DNA of 64,000 bases from Comamonas sp. BIGb0152 (GTDB lineage: Bacteria > Pseudomonadota > Gammaproteobacteria > Burkholderiales > Burkholderiaceae_C): NCBI RefSeq assembly GCF_024809975.1, contig NZ_JANUDY010000006.1, forward strand, positions 62,001 through 126,000, given 5' to 3'. Shown piece by piece: positions 52,915-61,510 of this stretch; position 1 is the first letter of the stretch, and each line of letters opens with the position of its first letter. The notes beneath the pieces are model-generated. The model saw nothing but the letters and a program-made list of their open reading frames with translations. It was not told the origin of the DNA and did no database searches. Position numbers and translations under genes: made by a program.

Positions 52915-55860
52915 ATGTCCAAGACCCTGGTCATTGCAGAAAAGCCGTCCGTTGCACAAGACATCGTCCGTGCGCTGACGCCGGTGGCAGGCCAATTTGC
53001 CAAACACGACGACTACTTTGAAGCCGATACCTTCATCGTGACGAGCGCGGTGGGTCACCTTGTGGAGATCCAGGCGCCCGAAGAATTCGATGTCAAGCGT
53101 GGCAAGTGGAGCTTTGCGCATCTGCCGGTGATCCCGCCCTACTTTGAATTGAAGCCGGTCGACAAGACCAAGACGCGGCTGAACGCCGTCGTCAAGCTGG
53201 CCAAGCGCAAAGACGTGACCGCACTGATCAACGCCTGTGACGCGGGCCGCGAGGGCGAGCTGATCTTCCGCCTGATCGAGCAGTACGCCGGTGGCGCCAA
53301 GGGTGGCCTGGGCAAGCCGATCCAGCGCCTGTGGCTGCAGTCGATGACGCCCCAAGCCATCCGCGACGGCTTCAACAAACTGCGCTCGGATAACCAGATG
53401 CTGGGCCTGGCCGATGCCGCCCGCAGCCGCTCCGAAGCCGACTGGCTGGTGGGCATCAACGGCACGCGGGCGATGACCGCGTTCAACTCGCGCGACGGTG
53501 GCTTCTTCCTCACCACCGTGGGCCGGGTGCAGACGCCCACCCTGTCGCTGGTCGTCGAGCGCGAAGAAAAAATCCGCAAGTTCGTCAGCCGCAACTACTG
53601 GGAAATCCACGGCGAGTTCAACGCCCAGGCCGGCGCCTACCCGGCCAAGTGGTTCAACCCGGCCTGGAAGAAAAGCGAGGACGTAGAGGCCCGCGCCGAC
53701 CGGGTCTGGAGCCAGCAAGAGGCCCAGGCCATTGCTGACGCCGTGCGCGGCAAAGCCGCCACCGTGACCGAAGAGTCCAGGCCCACCACCCAGGCATCGC
53801 CCCTGCTGTTTGACCTGACCAGCCTGCAGCGCGAGGCCAACAGCAAGTTCGGCTTCTCGGCCAAGACCACCTTGGCCCTGGCCCAGGCCCTGTATGAGCG
53901 CCACAAGGCGCTGACCTACCCGCGTACCGATTCGCGCGCGCTGCCCGAAGACTACCTGCCCGTGGCGCAGCAGACTTTCGAGATGCTGGCCCACAGCAAT
54001 ATGCAGCAGCTCGCGCCGTTTGCGCAGCAGGCCATTGGCTCCAATTACATCCGCGCCAACAAGCGCATTTTTGACAACAGCAAGGTCTCGGACCACTTTG
54101 CCATCATCCCGACCACGCAGGCGCCCGGTGCCTTGAGCGAGGCCGAGCACAAGCTCTACACCTTGGTGGTGCGCCGCTTCATGGCGGTGTTCTTCCCCAG
54201 CGCCGAGCACCAGGTCACCACGCGCGTCAGCCAGATCGACCAACACCACTTCAAGACCGAAGGCAAGGTGCTGGTCAAGCCCGGTTGGCTGGCCATCTAC
54301 GGCAAGGAAGCGGCCCACGAAGTGGAAGACGCCAAGGAAGGCGACAAGGGCCAGAACCTGGTGCCGGTGCAGCCCGGCGAGAAGCCCACCGCTGACCCGG
54401 TGGACCCCAAGGGCCTGAAGACCAAGCCACCCGCCCGCTACTCGGAAGCGACCCTGCTGGGCGCGATGGAAAGTGCCGGCAAGCAGATCGACGACGAAGA
54501 GCTGCGCGAAGCCATGCAGGAAAAAGGCCTGGGCACGCCTGCCACGCGCGCGGCCATCATCGAAGGCCTGTTGACCGAAAAGTACATGCTGCGCGAAGGC
54601 CGCGAGCTGATCCCCACGGCCAAGGCCTTCCAGCTGATGACCTTGCTGCGCGGGCTGCAGGTGGAAGAACTCTCGCGCGCCGACCTGACTGGCGAGTGGG
54701 AGTACAAGCTCGCGCAGATGGAAAAGGGCCAGCTCTCGCGTGAAGCCTTCATGGCCGAGATCCAGACCATGACCGAGCGCCTGGTCAAAAAAGCCAAGGA
54801 ATACGACCGCGACACCATCCCGGGTGACTACGCCACCTTGACGGCCCCCTGCCCCAACTGCGGCGGCGTGGTCAAGGAAAACTACCGCCGCTACACCTGC
54901 ACGGGCGTGGGCGGCGCGGGTGAGGGCTGCGGCTTCTCGTTCACCAAATCGCCTGCGGGCCGCACCTTCGAGGCCGGCGAGGCCGACCAGCTGCTGCGCG
55001 AGCGCAAGATCGGCCCGCTCGATGGCTTCCGCTCCAAGGCCGGCTGGCCCTTTGCCGCCGAGGTGGCCATCGTGCGCGACGAGGACAACAACAACTACAA
55101 GTTCGAGTTCCTGTTCGACGACAACAAATCGGACGAGGAATCGGGCGAGCTGGTGGACTTTGGCAGCCAGAACACCCTGGGTGCCTGCCCCAAGTGCGGC
55201 GCGCCCGTGTTCGAGCACGGCGCCAACTATGTCTGCAGCAAGGCCGTGCCCACGGCCCAGCAAGCCACGCCCAGCTGCGATTTCAAGAGCGGCCAGATCA
55301 TCTTGCAGCAGCCCATTGAGCGCGAGCAAATGGCCAAGTTGCTGGCCACCGGCAAGACCGACCTGCTCGACAAGTTTGTCTCCAACCGCACGCGCCGCAG
55401 CTTCAAGGCCTTCCTGGCCTGGGACAAGGAAGCCGGCAAGGTGAACTTCGAGTTCGAACCGCGCGACAGCAAGTTCCCGCCGCGCAAGGGCGCTGCGACA
55501 AAGACGGCGACCAAAACGGCTACCAAAACCGCCAGCAAGACCGGCGCCAAGGCCGTGAAGGCCACCAAGACGGCGACCAAAACCGCCACCAAAACAGCGA
55601 CCAAGACGGCTGCTAAAACGCCGCGCAAAGTGGCAGCCACCTTGACCCCGAGCCCCGCGCTGGCCGCCGTGATTGGTGGCGAAGCCACCTCGCGCCCCGA
55701 GGTCATCAAAAAGCTCTGGGACTACATCAAGGCCAACGGCCTGCAAGACGCCAAGGACAAGCGCGCCATCAACGCCGATGCCAAACTGCAGCCGCTGTTT
55801 GGCAAGGACCAGATCAGCATGTTCGAGATCGCCGGCATCGTTGGCAAGCATGTGAGCTGA
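52915..55860 (+). CDS. topB: DNA topoisomerase III with histone-like linker and C-terminal SWIB domain
   Basis: The 981-residue type IA topoisomerase relaxes and decatenates DNA. It has a TOPRIM domain (EKPSVAQDIVRAL near 9, DAGREGELIFR near 106), the catalytic tyrosine in TYPRTDSRALPEDYL near 334, and C-terminal zinc-ribbon-like segments (CPNCGG near 645, CPKCGAP near 757). Residues about 861-905 are a TKTA-type repeat (Lys/Thr/Ala, H1-like), followed by a SWIB/MDM2 domain (about 912-981, PSPALAAVIGGEATSRPEVI, DQISMFEIAGIVGKH). E. coli TopB (653) lacks the last two parts. The start MSKTLVIAEKPSVAQ is family-typical. Confidence 0.95.
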   Translation: MSKTLVIAEKPSVAQDIVRALTPVAGQFAKHDDYFEADTFIVTSAVGHLVEIQAPEEFDVKRGKWSFAHLPVIPPYFELKPVDKTKTRLNAVVKLAKRKDVTALINACDAGREGELIFRLIEQYAGGAKGGLGKPIQRLWLQSMTPQAIRDGFNKLRSDNQMLGLADAARSRSEADWLVGINGTRAMTAFNSRDGGFFLTTVGRVQTPTLSLVVEREEKIRKFVSRNYWEIHGEFNAQAGAYPAKWFNPAWKKSEDVEARADRVWSQQEAQAIADAVRGKAATVTEESRPTTQASPLLFDLTSLQREANSKFGFSAKTTLALAQALYERHKALTYPRTDSRALPEDYLPVAQQTFEMLAHSNMQQLAPFAQQAIGSNYIRANKRIFDNSKVSDHFAIIPTTQAPGALSEAEHKLYTLVVRRFMAVFFPSAEHQVTTRVSQIDQHHFKTEGKVLVKPGWLAIYGKEAAHEVEDAKEGDKGQNLVPVQPGEKPTADPVDPKGLKTKPPARYSEATLLGAMESAGKQIDDEELREAMQEKGLGTPATRAAIIEGLLTEKYMLREGRELIPTAKAFQLMTLLRGLQVEELSRADLTGEWEYKLAQMEKGQLSREAFMAEIQTMTERLVKKAKEYDRDTIPGDYATLTAPCPNCGGVVKENYRRYTCTGVGGAGEGCGFSFTKSPAGRTFEAGEADQLLRERKIGPLDGFRSKAGWPFAAEVAIVRDEDNNNYKFEFLFDDNKSDEESGELVDFGSQNTLGACPKCGAPVFEHGANYVCSKAVPTAQQATPSCDFKSGQIILQQPIEREQMAKLLATGKTDLLDKFVSNRTRRSFKAFLAWDKEAGKVNFEFEPRDSKFPPRKGAATKTATKTATKTASKTGAKAVKATKTATKTATKTATKTAAKTPRKVAATLTPSPALAAVIGGEATSRPEVIKKLWDYIKANGLQDAKDKRAINADAKLQPLFGKDQISMFEIAGIVGKHVS

Positions 55861-55914
55861 TGCCTTGATGCGCCTCCACGCCAACGCCCTTGAGGCCTGC
55901 CAGCAGCCCTGACC

Positions 55915-56439
55915 ATGGAAAAGGGCGAGCCACTGCAACTGCTGGCCCTGGCCTTGGGCGTGTACCTGCTGCTGGAGGCCAGCTTTCATGGCATGGCCTG
56001 GCTGCTGGCCCGCATCATTGACGGCCAGGCGCGCCGCCAGGGACGTGTGGCCGAGCCCAGCCGGGCGCATTGGCAGGCCATCTTCTACCGCTTGTTTGCG
56101 GTGCTGGCGGTGCTGATGCTGAGCCACTGGTTCAGCCTGGGGTTCCAGGCGCCCGATTGGCAGCAGTGGCTGCTGGGCGCAGTCATCATTGCCACGGTGC
56201 TGTCGGCCGTGATGCTGACGGATGCCTCCATCATCCAAAAGCTCAAAAAAGACAGCCAGCCGCATTTCAGCAATATGCAGGAGATGACCCTTTTGCACAT
56301 ACTGCGCCAGCTGCCGGCGCACCGGCAGTGGTACTTCAGCGCCGCCTACCTGCCGTTGGCCCGGCGCCTTAATGGGGGCATCAGTGTCTTGGCGTTCTTG
56401 CTGTTGTACCTGGATTTGCGCTTCTACCAAGGGGGCTGA
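55915..56439 (+). CDS. Conserved hypothetical membrane protein (174 aa)
   Basis: No named family is recognised. Four hydrophobic stretches are visible: about 8-33 (LLALALGVYLLLEASFHGMA), 58-75, 82-100 and a C-terminal one. A charged cytoplasmic segment (QKLKKDSQPHFSNMQEMTLL) lies between. It follows topB by 54 bases and may be cotranscribed. Codon use is like its neighbours, which supports a real gene. Confidence 0.65.
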   Translation: MEKGEPLQLLALALGVYLLLEASFHGMAWLLARIIDGQARRQGRVAEPSRAHWQAIFYRLFAVLAVLMLSHWFSLGFQAPDWQQWLLGAVIIATVLSAVMLTDASIIQKLKKDSQPHFSNMQEMTLLHILRQLPAHRQWYFSAAYLPLARRLNGGISVLAFLLLYLDLRFYQGG

Positions 56440-56478
56440 TACAGTGCCTGCCATGCACCACCCCCTGCTGCCATCGCC

Positions 56479-56823
56479 ATGTACCTGCGCCCTGCCCAAC
56501 GCCTGCTGATGGGGCTGGCCTTGGTGGCTGCGGCCGCTGCGGCCGTGTACGCCTGGCGCGGCCCGGCTGTCATTGGTGAGGCCGAGCAGGCCGCTACGGC
56601 GCTGTGGCGCAAGGCATCCGCCCCACCGCCGCCCAGCGCCGAAGAACAGCAGCGCAGCCAGGCGCGGCGTGCTGCACCTGAAGGTGGCACGGGCCCGGCC
56701 CGGGCAGCAGCCGCCCCGCGCAAATGCCAGCTGGGCGGCCAGACCATCTACACCGACGCGCCTTGCCCCGCAGGCAGCCAGGAGCAGATCGTGCCGGAGA
56801 ACCTGTCCGTCATTCCGCGCTGA
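56479..56823 (+). CDS. Small exported protein with a DUF4124-like C terminus (114 aa)
   Basis: An N-terminal hydrophobic helix (about 10-24) is followed by an Ala/Pro-rich, probably disordered stretch. The short C-terminal motif KCQLGGQTIYTDAPCPAGSQ resembles DUF4124, in which two cysteines likely form a disulfide. It is probably anchored in the inner membrane facing the periplasm. It lies 39 bases after the preceding membrane-protein gene. Function unknown. Confidence 0.65.
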   Translation: MYLRPAQRLLMGLALVAAAAAAVYAWRGPAVIGEAEQAATALWRKASAPPPPSAEEQQRSQARRAAPEGGTGPARAAAAPRKCQLGGQTIYTDAPCPAGSQEQIVPENLSVIPR

Positions 56824-56928
56824 ACGCGCGCCCCGCCAATACCGCAGCGCCCTGCACGCGCCTGCTATCTGCGCGATACTGCCTGCGCCAGGCACACCCG
56901 AGCTGCATGGCACCGATCAAGGACAGGC

Positions 56929-57540
56929 GTGCAATCAGCGGACAAGCAATGGTTTGACGAGGCGTACTACCAGCGCTTTTATTTCGACAAGAAAACCAGT
57001 GTGGTGGACCCCGCCCATGCCGCGCGCCTGGGCGCCTTTGTCTGCAGCTATCTGCAGTATGTGCGCGTGCCCGTGCAGCGCGTGCTGGATGTGGGCTGCG
57101 GCATTGGCCTGTGGCGCGATGCGATTGCGCAGCACTTTCCGCAAGCCAGCTACCACGGGGTGGAGTACAGCGAGTACCTGTGCCAGCGCTACGGCTGGGA
57201 GCAGGGCTCGGTGGTGGACTATGCGCCGGCCGATGGCCAGCCCTTTGACCTGGTGATTTGCCAGGGCGTGCTGCCGTATCTGAGCCCGTCCGACTTGAAA
57301 CGGGCGCTGGCCAATCTGGGGCGGCTGAGCCGGGGTGCCCTGTACGTGGAAGCCGTGGCACGCGAAGACTATGAGCGCGACATCATCGACGACGAGTTGA
57401 CCGACCCGCGCCTGTACCGCCACCGCGCCGAGCTTTACCGCCGGGGCCTGGCCCAGGGCTTTACCGAACTGGGGGGTGGCGTGTGGCTGAGCCGGCGCGC
57501 CGAGGTGCCGCTGTTTGCGCTGGAAGCGGTGCAGAACTGA
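56929..57540 (+). CDS. Class I SAM-dependent methyltransferase
   Basis: The 203-residue protein has the SAM-binding motif I VLDVGCGIGLWRDAI near 55, motif II GVEYSEYLCQRYG, and the acidic-loop region PFDLVICQGVLPYLSPSDL. The start is GTG (AAGGACAG seven bases upstream); the encoded N terminus MQSADKQWFDEAYYQRFYFD is typical of this subfamily. Substrate unknown. Downstream lies a DTW-domain gene on the same strand. Confidence 0.88.
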   Translation: MQSADKQWFDEAYYQRFYFDKKTSVVDPAHAARLGAFVCSYLQYVRVPVQRVLDVGCGIGLWRDAIAQHFPQASYHGVEYSEYLCQRYGWEQGSVVDYAPADGQPFDLVICQGVLPYLSPSDLKRALANLGRLSRGALYVEAVAREDYERDIIDDELTDPRLYRHRAELYRRGLAQGFTELGGGVWLSRRAEVPLFALEAVQN

Positions 57541-57595
57541 GCGGCGTTAAACCTGCTCCTTGGGTTGGCGACACGGGGCGACGACAATAGCGCCC

Positions 57596-58396
57596 GTGTC
57601 ATCCCAGCCCTCCTCCCCTGCTGCCAGCGCCGCTGGCCCCCTCGCTCCCCATGCCGTCTCGCGCCTGCGCGCCGAGCGCCTGCAACGCAGCACGCGCCCT
57701 TTTCTGGCCCGTGGCGGCCCCAAGGGCGAGCGCTGCGAGGGCTGCCGGCTGCGCCCCAGCCACTGTTTGTGCGCGCTGCGCCCCACCCAGGCCACCACGG
57801 CAGGCATGTGCCTGTTGATGCACGATGCCGAGCCGCTCAAGCCCAGCAATACCGGCTGGCTGATTGCCGATGTGGTGGCCGAGACCTTTGCGTTTGGCTG
57901 GTCCCGCACGGAGGTGGACGCAGCGCTGGAGGCGCTGCTGGCCGACCCGCAATGGCAGCCCTATGTGGTGTTTCCCCAAGAGTTTGTGCATGAGCCAGGC
58001 CGCGCCGTGCAGCAGTTGGCCCAGGCACAGGCACAGCCCAGCGCAGATACAGCACCCGCCCGCAGGCCGCTGTTCATCCTGCTCGATGCCACCTGGCCCG
58101 AGGCGCGCAAGATGTTCCGCAAAAGTCCTTACCTGGACCGCTTTCCGGTGCTCAGCCTGCGCCCCGAGCAGATCTCGCGCTACCAGCTGCGGCGCTCCAA
58201 ACGCGATGACCATTTCTGCACAGCCGAGGTGGCCGCACTTTGCCTCGATCTAGCCGGCGACCTGCGCGCCGCGCAGACCTTGGAAACCTACCTCGACATC
58301 TACACCCACCACTACCTGCAGGCCAAGCACCAGCTGCCGCCCCAGTGGGACAGCGCTGCGCACCAGCAGCTCCAACGCCTGCAAAACCCTGTGTGA
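57596..58396 (+). CDS. DTW domain protein (tRNA-uridine aminocarboxypropyltransferase-like)
   Basis: The 266-residue protein has cysteines in CEGCRLRPSHCLCA (zinc-like site) and the DTW motif as DATWPEARKMFRKSPYL near 175, then LRRSKRDDHFCTAEVAA. DTW proteins such as E. coli TapT (YfiP) transfer an aminocarboxypropyl group from S-adenosylmethionine to uridine 47 of tRNA, making acp3U. Start choice is uncertain (GTG 57596 or TTG 57560; neither has a good ribosome binding site). The stop codon lies within a 16-bp palindrome. Confidence 0.87.
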   Translation: MSSQPSSPAASAAGPLAPHAVSRLRAERLQRSTRPFLARGGPKGERCEGCRLRPSHCLCALRPTQATTAGMCLLMHDAEPLKPSNTGWLIADVVAETFAFGWSRTEVDAALEALLADPQWQPYVVFPQEFVHEPGRAVQQLAQAQAQPSADTAPARRPLFILLDATWPEARKMFRKSPYLDRFPVLSLRPEQISRYQLRRSKRDDHFCTAEVAALCLDLAGDLRAAQTLETYLDIYTHHYLQAKHQLPPQWDSAAHQQLQRLQNPV

Positions 58397-58767
58397 CAGC
58401 GCTGTCACTGTCGTATAAAGCAAGCGAATCCACCGGCTATGGCCGGCCATATCTCGCGTCTACCCTGACAGGGTTAACCAAGACACACGCGGGCAAGTCC
58501 GCAGCTGCGTTTTGCCAGATTTCTCCTACGCACCGGCCTCTCCGGCGGATAGGCCCGCGATCACACGCCAGTGGGACGATCTCGCATCCCCAAAATCATT
58601 AGACCGTTTTTCAGAACAATCTATTCCGATTTAGGCTATTTATCAGCCACCCCGCACTGCATACACTAACTACATCGATCAACGAGAACCACACACGGTG
58701 CACTGCACCACCCGTTGAGCGAACCAGCCCCTCATGTTGAGTCGCTGGAGTTCTCCAGGAGTTAAAA
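58393..58767. other. Gap before the DUF4148 genes, with a perfect palindrome
   Basis: GTGACAGCGCTGTCAC (58393-58408) is a perfect 16-bp palindrome across the stop of the DTW gene. The remaining 360 bases hold no gene that I can support; the promoter of the DUF4148 gene must lie here, probably in the AT-rich part around 58610-58640. Confidence 0.55.
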
Positions 58768-59082
58768 ATGAACGCACGTATTTTCTCGATCGCCGGTGTC
58801 GCTGCTTTGATGTTGGGTGCCGGTGTTGCACAAGCCAATCCCTTTGAAGGCGACCAGTCGATTGCCCCCCATACCGTCGCCACCAGCGCCGTAAGCCGCA
58901 CCGAAGTGCGGGCCCAATTCATCGATGCGCAAAAGAACGGCACCCTGCTATTCAGGGGCGACCAGCTGCAAGCCAATGCCTTTGAAAAGGGCAGCAGCCT
59001 GTCGCGCGCCGAAGTGGTCAAAGCCGCCCATGACGCCCGCGTTGCCGGCACCTTGCCTGAAGGCGAAAGCTTCGGCGAATAA
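58768..59082 (+). CDS. DUF4148 domain protein (first of a pair)
   Basis: The 104-residue secreted protein has a signal peptide (FSIAGVAALMLGAGVAQA, cleaved before NPF) followed by the DUF4148 core with SRTEVRAQFIDAQKNGTLLF and LSRAEVVKAAHDARVAGTLP, ending PEGESFGE. DUF4148 proteins are small periplasmic proteins found in many copies in Burkholderiales; their role is unknown. A GGAG site (CAGGAG) precedes the start. The neighbouring copy shares the last 13 residues almost exactly. Confidence 0.88.
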   Translation: MNARIFSIAGVAALMLGAGVAQANPFEGDQSIAPHTVATSAVSRTEVRAQFIDAQKNGTLLFRGDQLQANAFEKGSSLSRAEVVKAAHDARVAGTLPEGESFGE

Positions 59083-59215
59083 GCCTGCGGCCTCAACAAG
59101 CCGAGCGCTGGCGCCAGCCGCTCTCGCACCCCCTGATCAACCAATTTTGGACACCGCCGCTCTCCCCGCGCACATCAGCGATTTGCCGGGCAGCACGGGT
59201 CCGTGGAGAGAAACC

Positions 59216-59542
59216 ATGTTTACACGCAATATGTCTGCTTTGATGATGGCCGCTGGCCTGGTGTTTGCCGGTGCTGCCAGCGCAGCCACTACCGCCCCCG
59301 TGGGCAATGGCTCGGACTACCCCGCCTACCCCGCTTCGCACAGCACCCTGACCCGCGCTGAGGTGCAGGCCCAGGTGAGCGAAGCCCAGCGCAACGGCGC
59401 CATGGCCGTGATCGGCGACCGCCTCAACACCTACGGCGCAGAAAACCGCAGCTCTGGCCTGACCCGTGCGCAAGTGCAGCAGCAAGCCCATGAAGCACTG
59501 GTGGCCGGCACCTTGCCTGAAGGCGAATCCTTCGGCGAATAA
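59216..59542 (+). CDS. DUF4148 domain protein (second of a pair)
   Basis: The 108-residue protein has a signal peptide (MMAAGLVFAGAASAA) and the same DUF4148 pattern: LTRAEVQAQVSEAQRNGAM, then LTRAQVQQQAHEALVAGTLP, ending PEGESFGE. GGAGAG lies a few bases before ATG 59216. With the gene 133 bases upstream it forms a tandem duplicate, sharing the C-terminal end but diverging between. Probably coexpressed. Confidence 0.88.
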   Translation: MFTRNMSALMMAAGLVFAGAASAATTAPVGNGSDYPAYPASHSTLTRAEVQAQVSEAQRNGAMAVIGDRLNTYGAENRSSGLTRAQVQQQAHEALVAGTLPEGESFGE

Positions 59543-59649
59543 GCGATGAACCATGCGCCCTGCAGCACCACTGCGGCGGGCGCATAGCTTTCAAGACTTG
59601 AAGAAACCAGGCGGGCAACCGCACAGCACCCACAACGCCTTGAGGGCCC

Positions 59650-59737
59650 CTCTGCAAAACGCCCTGCTTTGACCTGAACGCAGGCTCCGATGGTCCGCGT
59701 CCATTCCACTGGGCGGGGGTTATGCAGAGGATCCCTA
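59650..59737. repeat. Dispersed intergenic repeat, short copy
   Basis: It shares its left end (CCTCTGCAAAACGCCC) and right end (GGGTTATGCAGAGGATCC) with the copy at 42440-42597, and the block GCGTCCATTCC. Ends are inverted copies of each other. It lacks the extra internal 60-70 bases of the other copy. Confidence 0.7.
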
Positions 59738-59791
59738 GTGCGTAGCCCGGCCAGACCTTGTCCCATTGCGTCTGGGCCGTGCTCTTGATAG

Positions 59792-59822
59792 CCACTGCTG
59801 GTCAGCCAGCAGTGGTTTTTTT
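59792..59822 (+). terminator. Rho-independent terminator after the DUF4148 genes
   Basis: CCACTGCTGG-TCAG-CCAGCAGTGG is a perfect 10-bp stem, followed by seven T. Confidence 0.92.
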
Positions 59823-59827
59823 ACGTC

Positions 59828-60070
59828 TCAATCCAATGCAAAGCCGGTTTCGGTGATCTGCAGCTGCCCGTTCTCGCCCTGCTGCAACCAGCCTTGCTCG
59901 CAGGCATAGTCCAGCGCGGGCTGGTGTGCATCTGCGCTGACGCCATGGCGCTCCAGCACGTTGCCCAGGGCCTGGGCATCCAAACCATCGCCTGCCCGCA
60001 ACAGCTCCTCATTCACCATCAGGTAGAGCAGATGTTTGGCGTTCTTGCGCGTTGCTTCTGTATCGGTCAT
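59828..60070 (-). CDS. Conserved hypothetical protein (80 aa)
   Basis: The small soluble protein MTDTEATRKNAKHLLYLMVN... has a helical, winged-helix-like pattern at its end (ALDYACEQGWLQQGENGQLQ, then ITETG). That layout resembles a short wHTH module, which would suit nucleic-acid binding, but I recognise no family. It lies downstream of the bacterioferritin-like gene, beyond a terminator. Normal codon use supports a real gene. Confidence 0.6.
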   Translation of the reverse strand: MTDTEATRKNAKHLLYLMVNEELLRAGDGLDAQALGNVLERHGVSADAHQPALDYACEQGWLQQGENGQLQITETGFALD

Positions 60071-60092
60071 CCGTGTATCACTCTATTGGCAT

Positions 60093-60119
60093 AAAAAAAA
60101 CCGCAACTCGGTTGCGGTT
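60093..60119 (-). terminator. Terminator after the bacterioferritin-like gene
   Basis: On the minus strand AACCGCAA pairs with TTGCGGTT around a short loop and is followed by a run of T (eight A on the plus strand). Confidence 0.88.
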
Positions 60120-60132
60120 GGGGTAGAGGTAT

Positions 60133-60675
60133 TTAGCGGGCTTTTTTCATCCAGTCCGACAGCTCATCGGCATGCTCTTGCTCCTGCTCCAGGATCTGCT
60201 CGATCAGGCGGCGCGTGGTGTGGTCCTTGTCACCGATCAAGTCGATCATCTGCGTGTAGGCCTCGATGGCGACACGCTCGGCCACCAGGTTGGCGCGGAT
60301 CATGGCGTGCAGGTCCATGTCGTCGTTGTAGTCGGCGTGGCTGCGGCCCGTCAGGCTGTCGGGGTTGAAGTCGGGCTCGCCGCCCAGCTGCACAATGCGC
60401 GTCGCAATGCGGTCCGCATGGGCCTGCTCTTCTTGCGCATGCACCAAAAACTCCTCGGCAATTGCCGGGGATTCCAGGCCGGTGGCGGTGAAGTGGTGGC
60501 GCTTGTAGCGCAGGATGCAGACCAGCTCGGTGGCCAGCGAGTCATTGAGCAGGCGGATGATGTCCTCACGGTAAGGAGAGTCATCGGGCAGCACAGCGCC
60601 TTCTTCCAGGCTCTTTTTGGCGGCGTCGAGACGCTTGGTATCAAGCGCCAGCGGGGTGCGGGATTTATCTAGCAT
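60133..60675 (-). CDS. Bacterioferritin-like ferritin-superfamily protein
   Basis: The 180-residue four-helix protein has two metal-binding helix pairs: Glu in NDSLATELVCILRYKRHHF, ExxH in HAQEEQAHADRIA, then ERVAIEAYTQMIDLIG and EQEQEHADELSDWM. It is a ferritin-like di-iron protein, probably iron storing or Dps-like, longer than bacterioferritin (about 158) by an N-terminal extension. ATG 60675 has AAAGGA upstream. I cannot see the haem-binding Met of true Bfr with certainty. Confidence 0.87.
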   Translation of the reverse strand: MLDKSRTPLALDTKRLDAAKKSLEEGAVLPDDSPYREDIIRLLNDSLATELVCILRYKRHHFTATGLESPAIAEEFLVHAQEEQAHADRIATRIVQLGGEPDFNPDSLTGRSHADYNDDMDLHAMIRANLVAERVAIEAYTQMIDLIGDKDHTTRRLIEQILEQEQEHADELSDWMKKAR

Positions 60676-60784
60676 CGTGGCTTCCTTTGTGTGGGAGGTT
60701 GTTTTGTGAACACTACCCCTCCAAGGTAAGCCCGCAGCAGCCCCGCGTCTGTGAGACAAGGGCTACTGTACTTGCGCTAAAAGT

Positions 60785-61417
60785 TCAAAAACCTGCGCCG
60801 GGTTGCGCCAGGTACTCTTGCTCTTGCGCCGTGCTGCTGCGGCCCAAAATGGCGTTGCGGTGGGGAAATCGGCCAAAACGCGCAATGACGGCCTGGTGGC
60901 GCAGCGCATAGTCCCAGGTGCCCTGCAAGTAGGCCTGCAGCTCGTCGGGCGCTGGGTGGCTGTCCTTCAACTGGGCAAACAGCTGCACGCTGCGCTGCTG
61001 CAGGGCGGGGTCCTCTGCGTGCTCCAGCGGCAGGTAGACAAACACCCGAATAACGGCGGGCAGCTGCTGGTCCTGCCCGCTGTCGCACAGGCCAAGCGCC
61101 AGCTGCAGCGCCAAAGGGTCGCCAGCAAAGGAGGCGGGGGTGCCCCGGTAGATATTGCGCGTGAACTGGTCAAGCAAGAGGATGCGCGCCAGCGTCTCCC
61201 AGACGCCGTCGGCCCATCCGGCCAAGCCACCCTGGAGTGCCGCTTGCACCGCCGGCTCAAAACGCTGGCGAATGCGGGCATCCAGGTCATCCGATTTGCT
61301 GAACCACTGCTGCTTGCACTGCAGCGCCTCGCTGTTGCTGGGGCGGGCGGCACCGAGCCAAAATTGCAGGACCTCGTCGGCAGAGGCAATGGACGAAGGT
61401 GCGGAAGCAGTGGTCAT
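60785..61417 (-). CDS. DUF924 family protein
   Basis: The 210-residue helical protein has the family's pattern EVLQFWLGAARPSN, WFSKSDDLDARIRQRF, RILLLDQFTRNIYRGTPASF, YLPLEHAEDPALQQRSV and FGRFPHRNAILGRSST. The fold is TPR-like; function is unknown. Start ATG 61417 is chosen because the core begins soon after; an upstream extension is unlikely. Confidence 0.88.
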   Translation of the reverse strand: MTTASAPSSIASADEVLQFWLGAARPSNSEALQCKQQWFSKSDDLDARIRQRFEPAVQAALQGGLAGWADGVWETLARILLLDQFTRNIYRGTPASFAGDPLALQLALGLCDSGQDQQLPAVIRVFVYLPLEHAEDPALQQRSVQLFAQLKDSHPAPDELQAYLQGTWDYALRHQAVIARFGRFPHRNAILGRSSTAQEQEYLAQPGAGF

Positions 61418-61466
61418 GGCAGGGGCCTGTAGAGGGTCAAAAACGGTTTGTACCATGCAGAAACCA

Positions 61467-61491
61467 CAAAGCCGGGCAAGGCCCGGCTTTG
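61467..61491. terminator. 11-bp hairpin between acyltransferase and DUF924 genes
   Basis: CAAAGCCGGGC and GCCCGGCTTTG form a perfect stem with a 3-base loop. It has no long T run, but the position suits the end of the acyltransferase transcript. Confidence 0.6.
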
Positions 61492-61510
61492 TTCTGGTTG
61501 GCAAAGGTTT

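Noticed and set aside
52378-56913. A 1,511-codon open frame on the minus strand covering topB
   Set aside because: Its length comes from absence of stops opposite GC-rich topB; it has no domain and contradicts the intact topoisomerase motifs.
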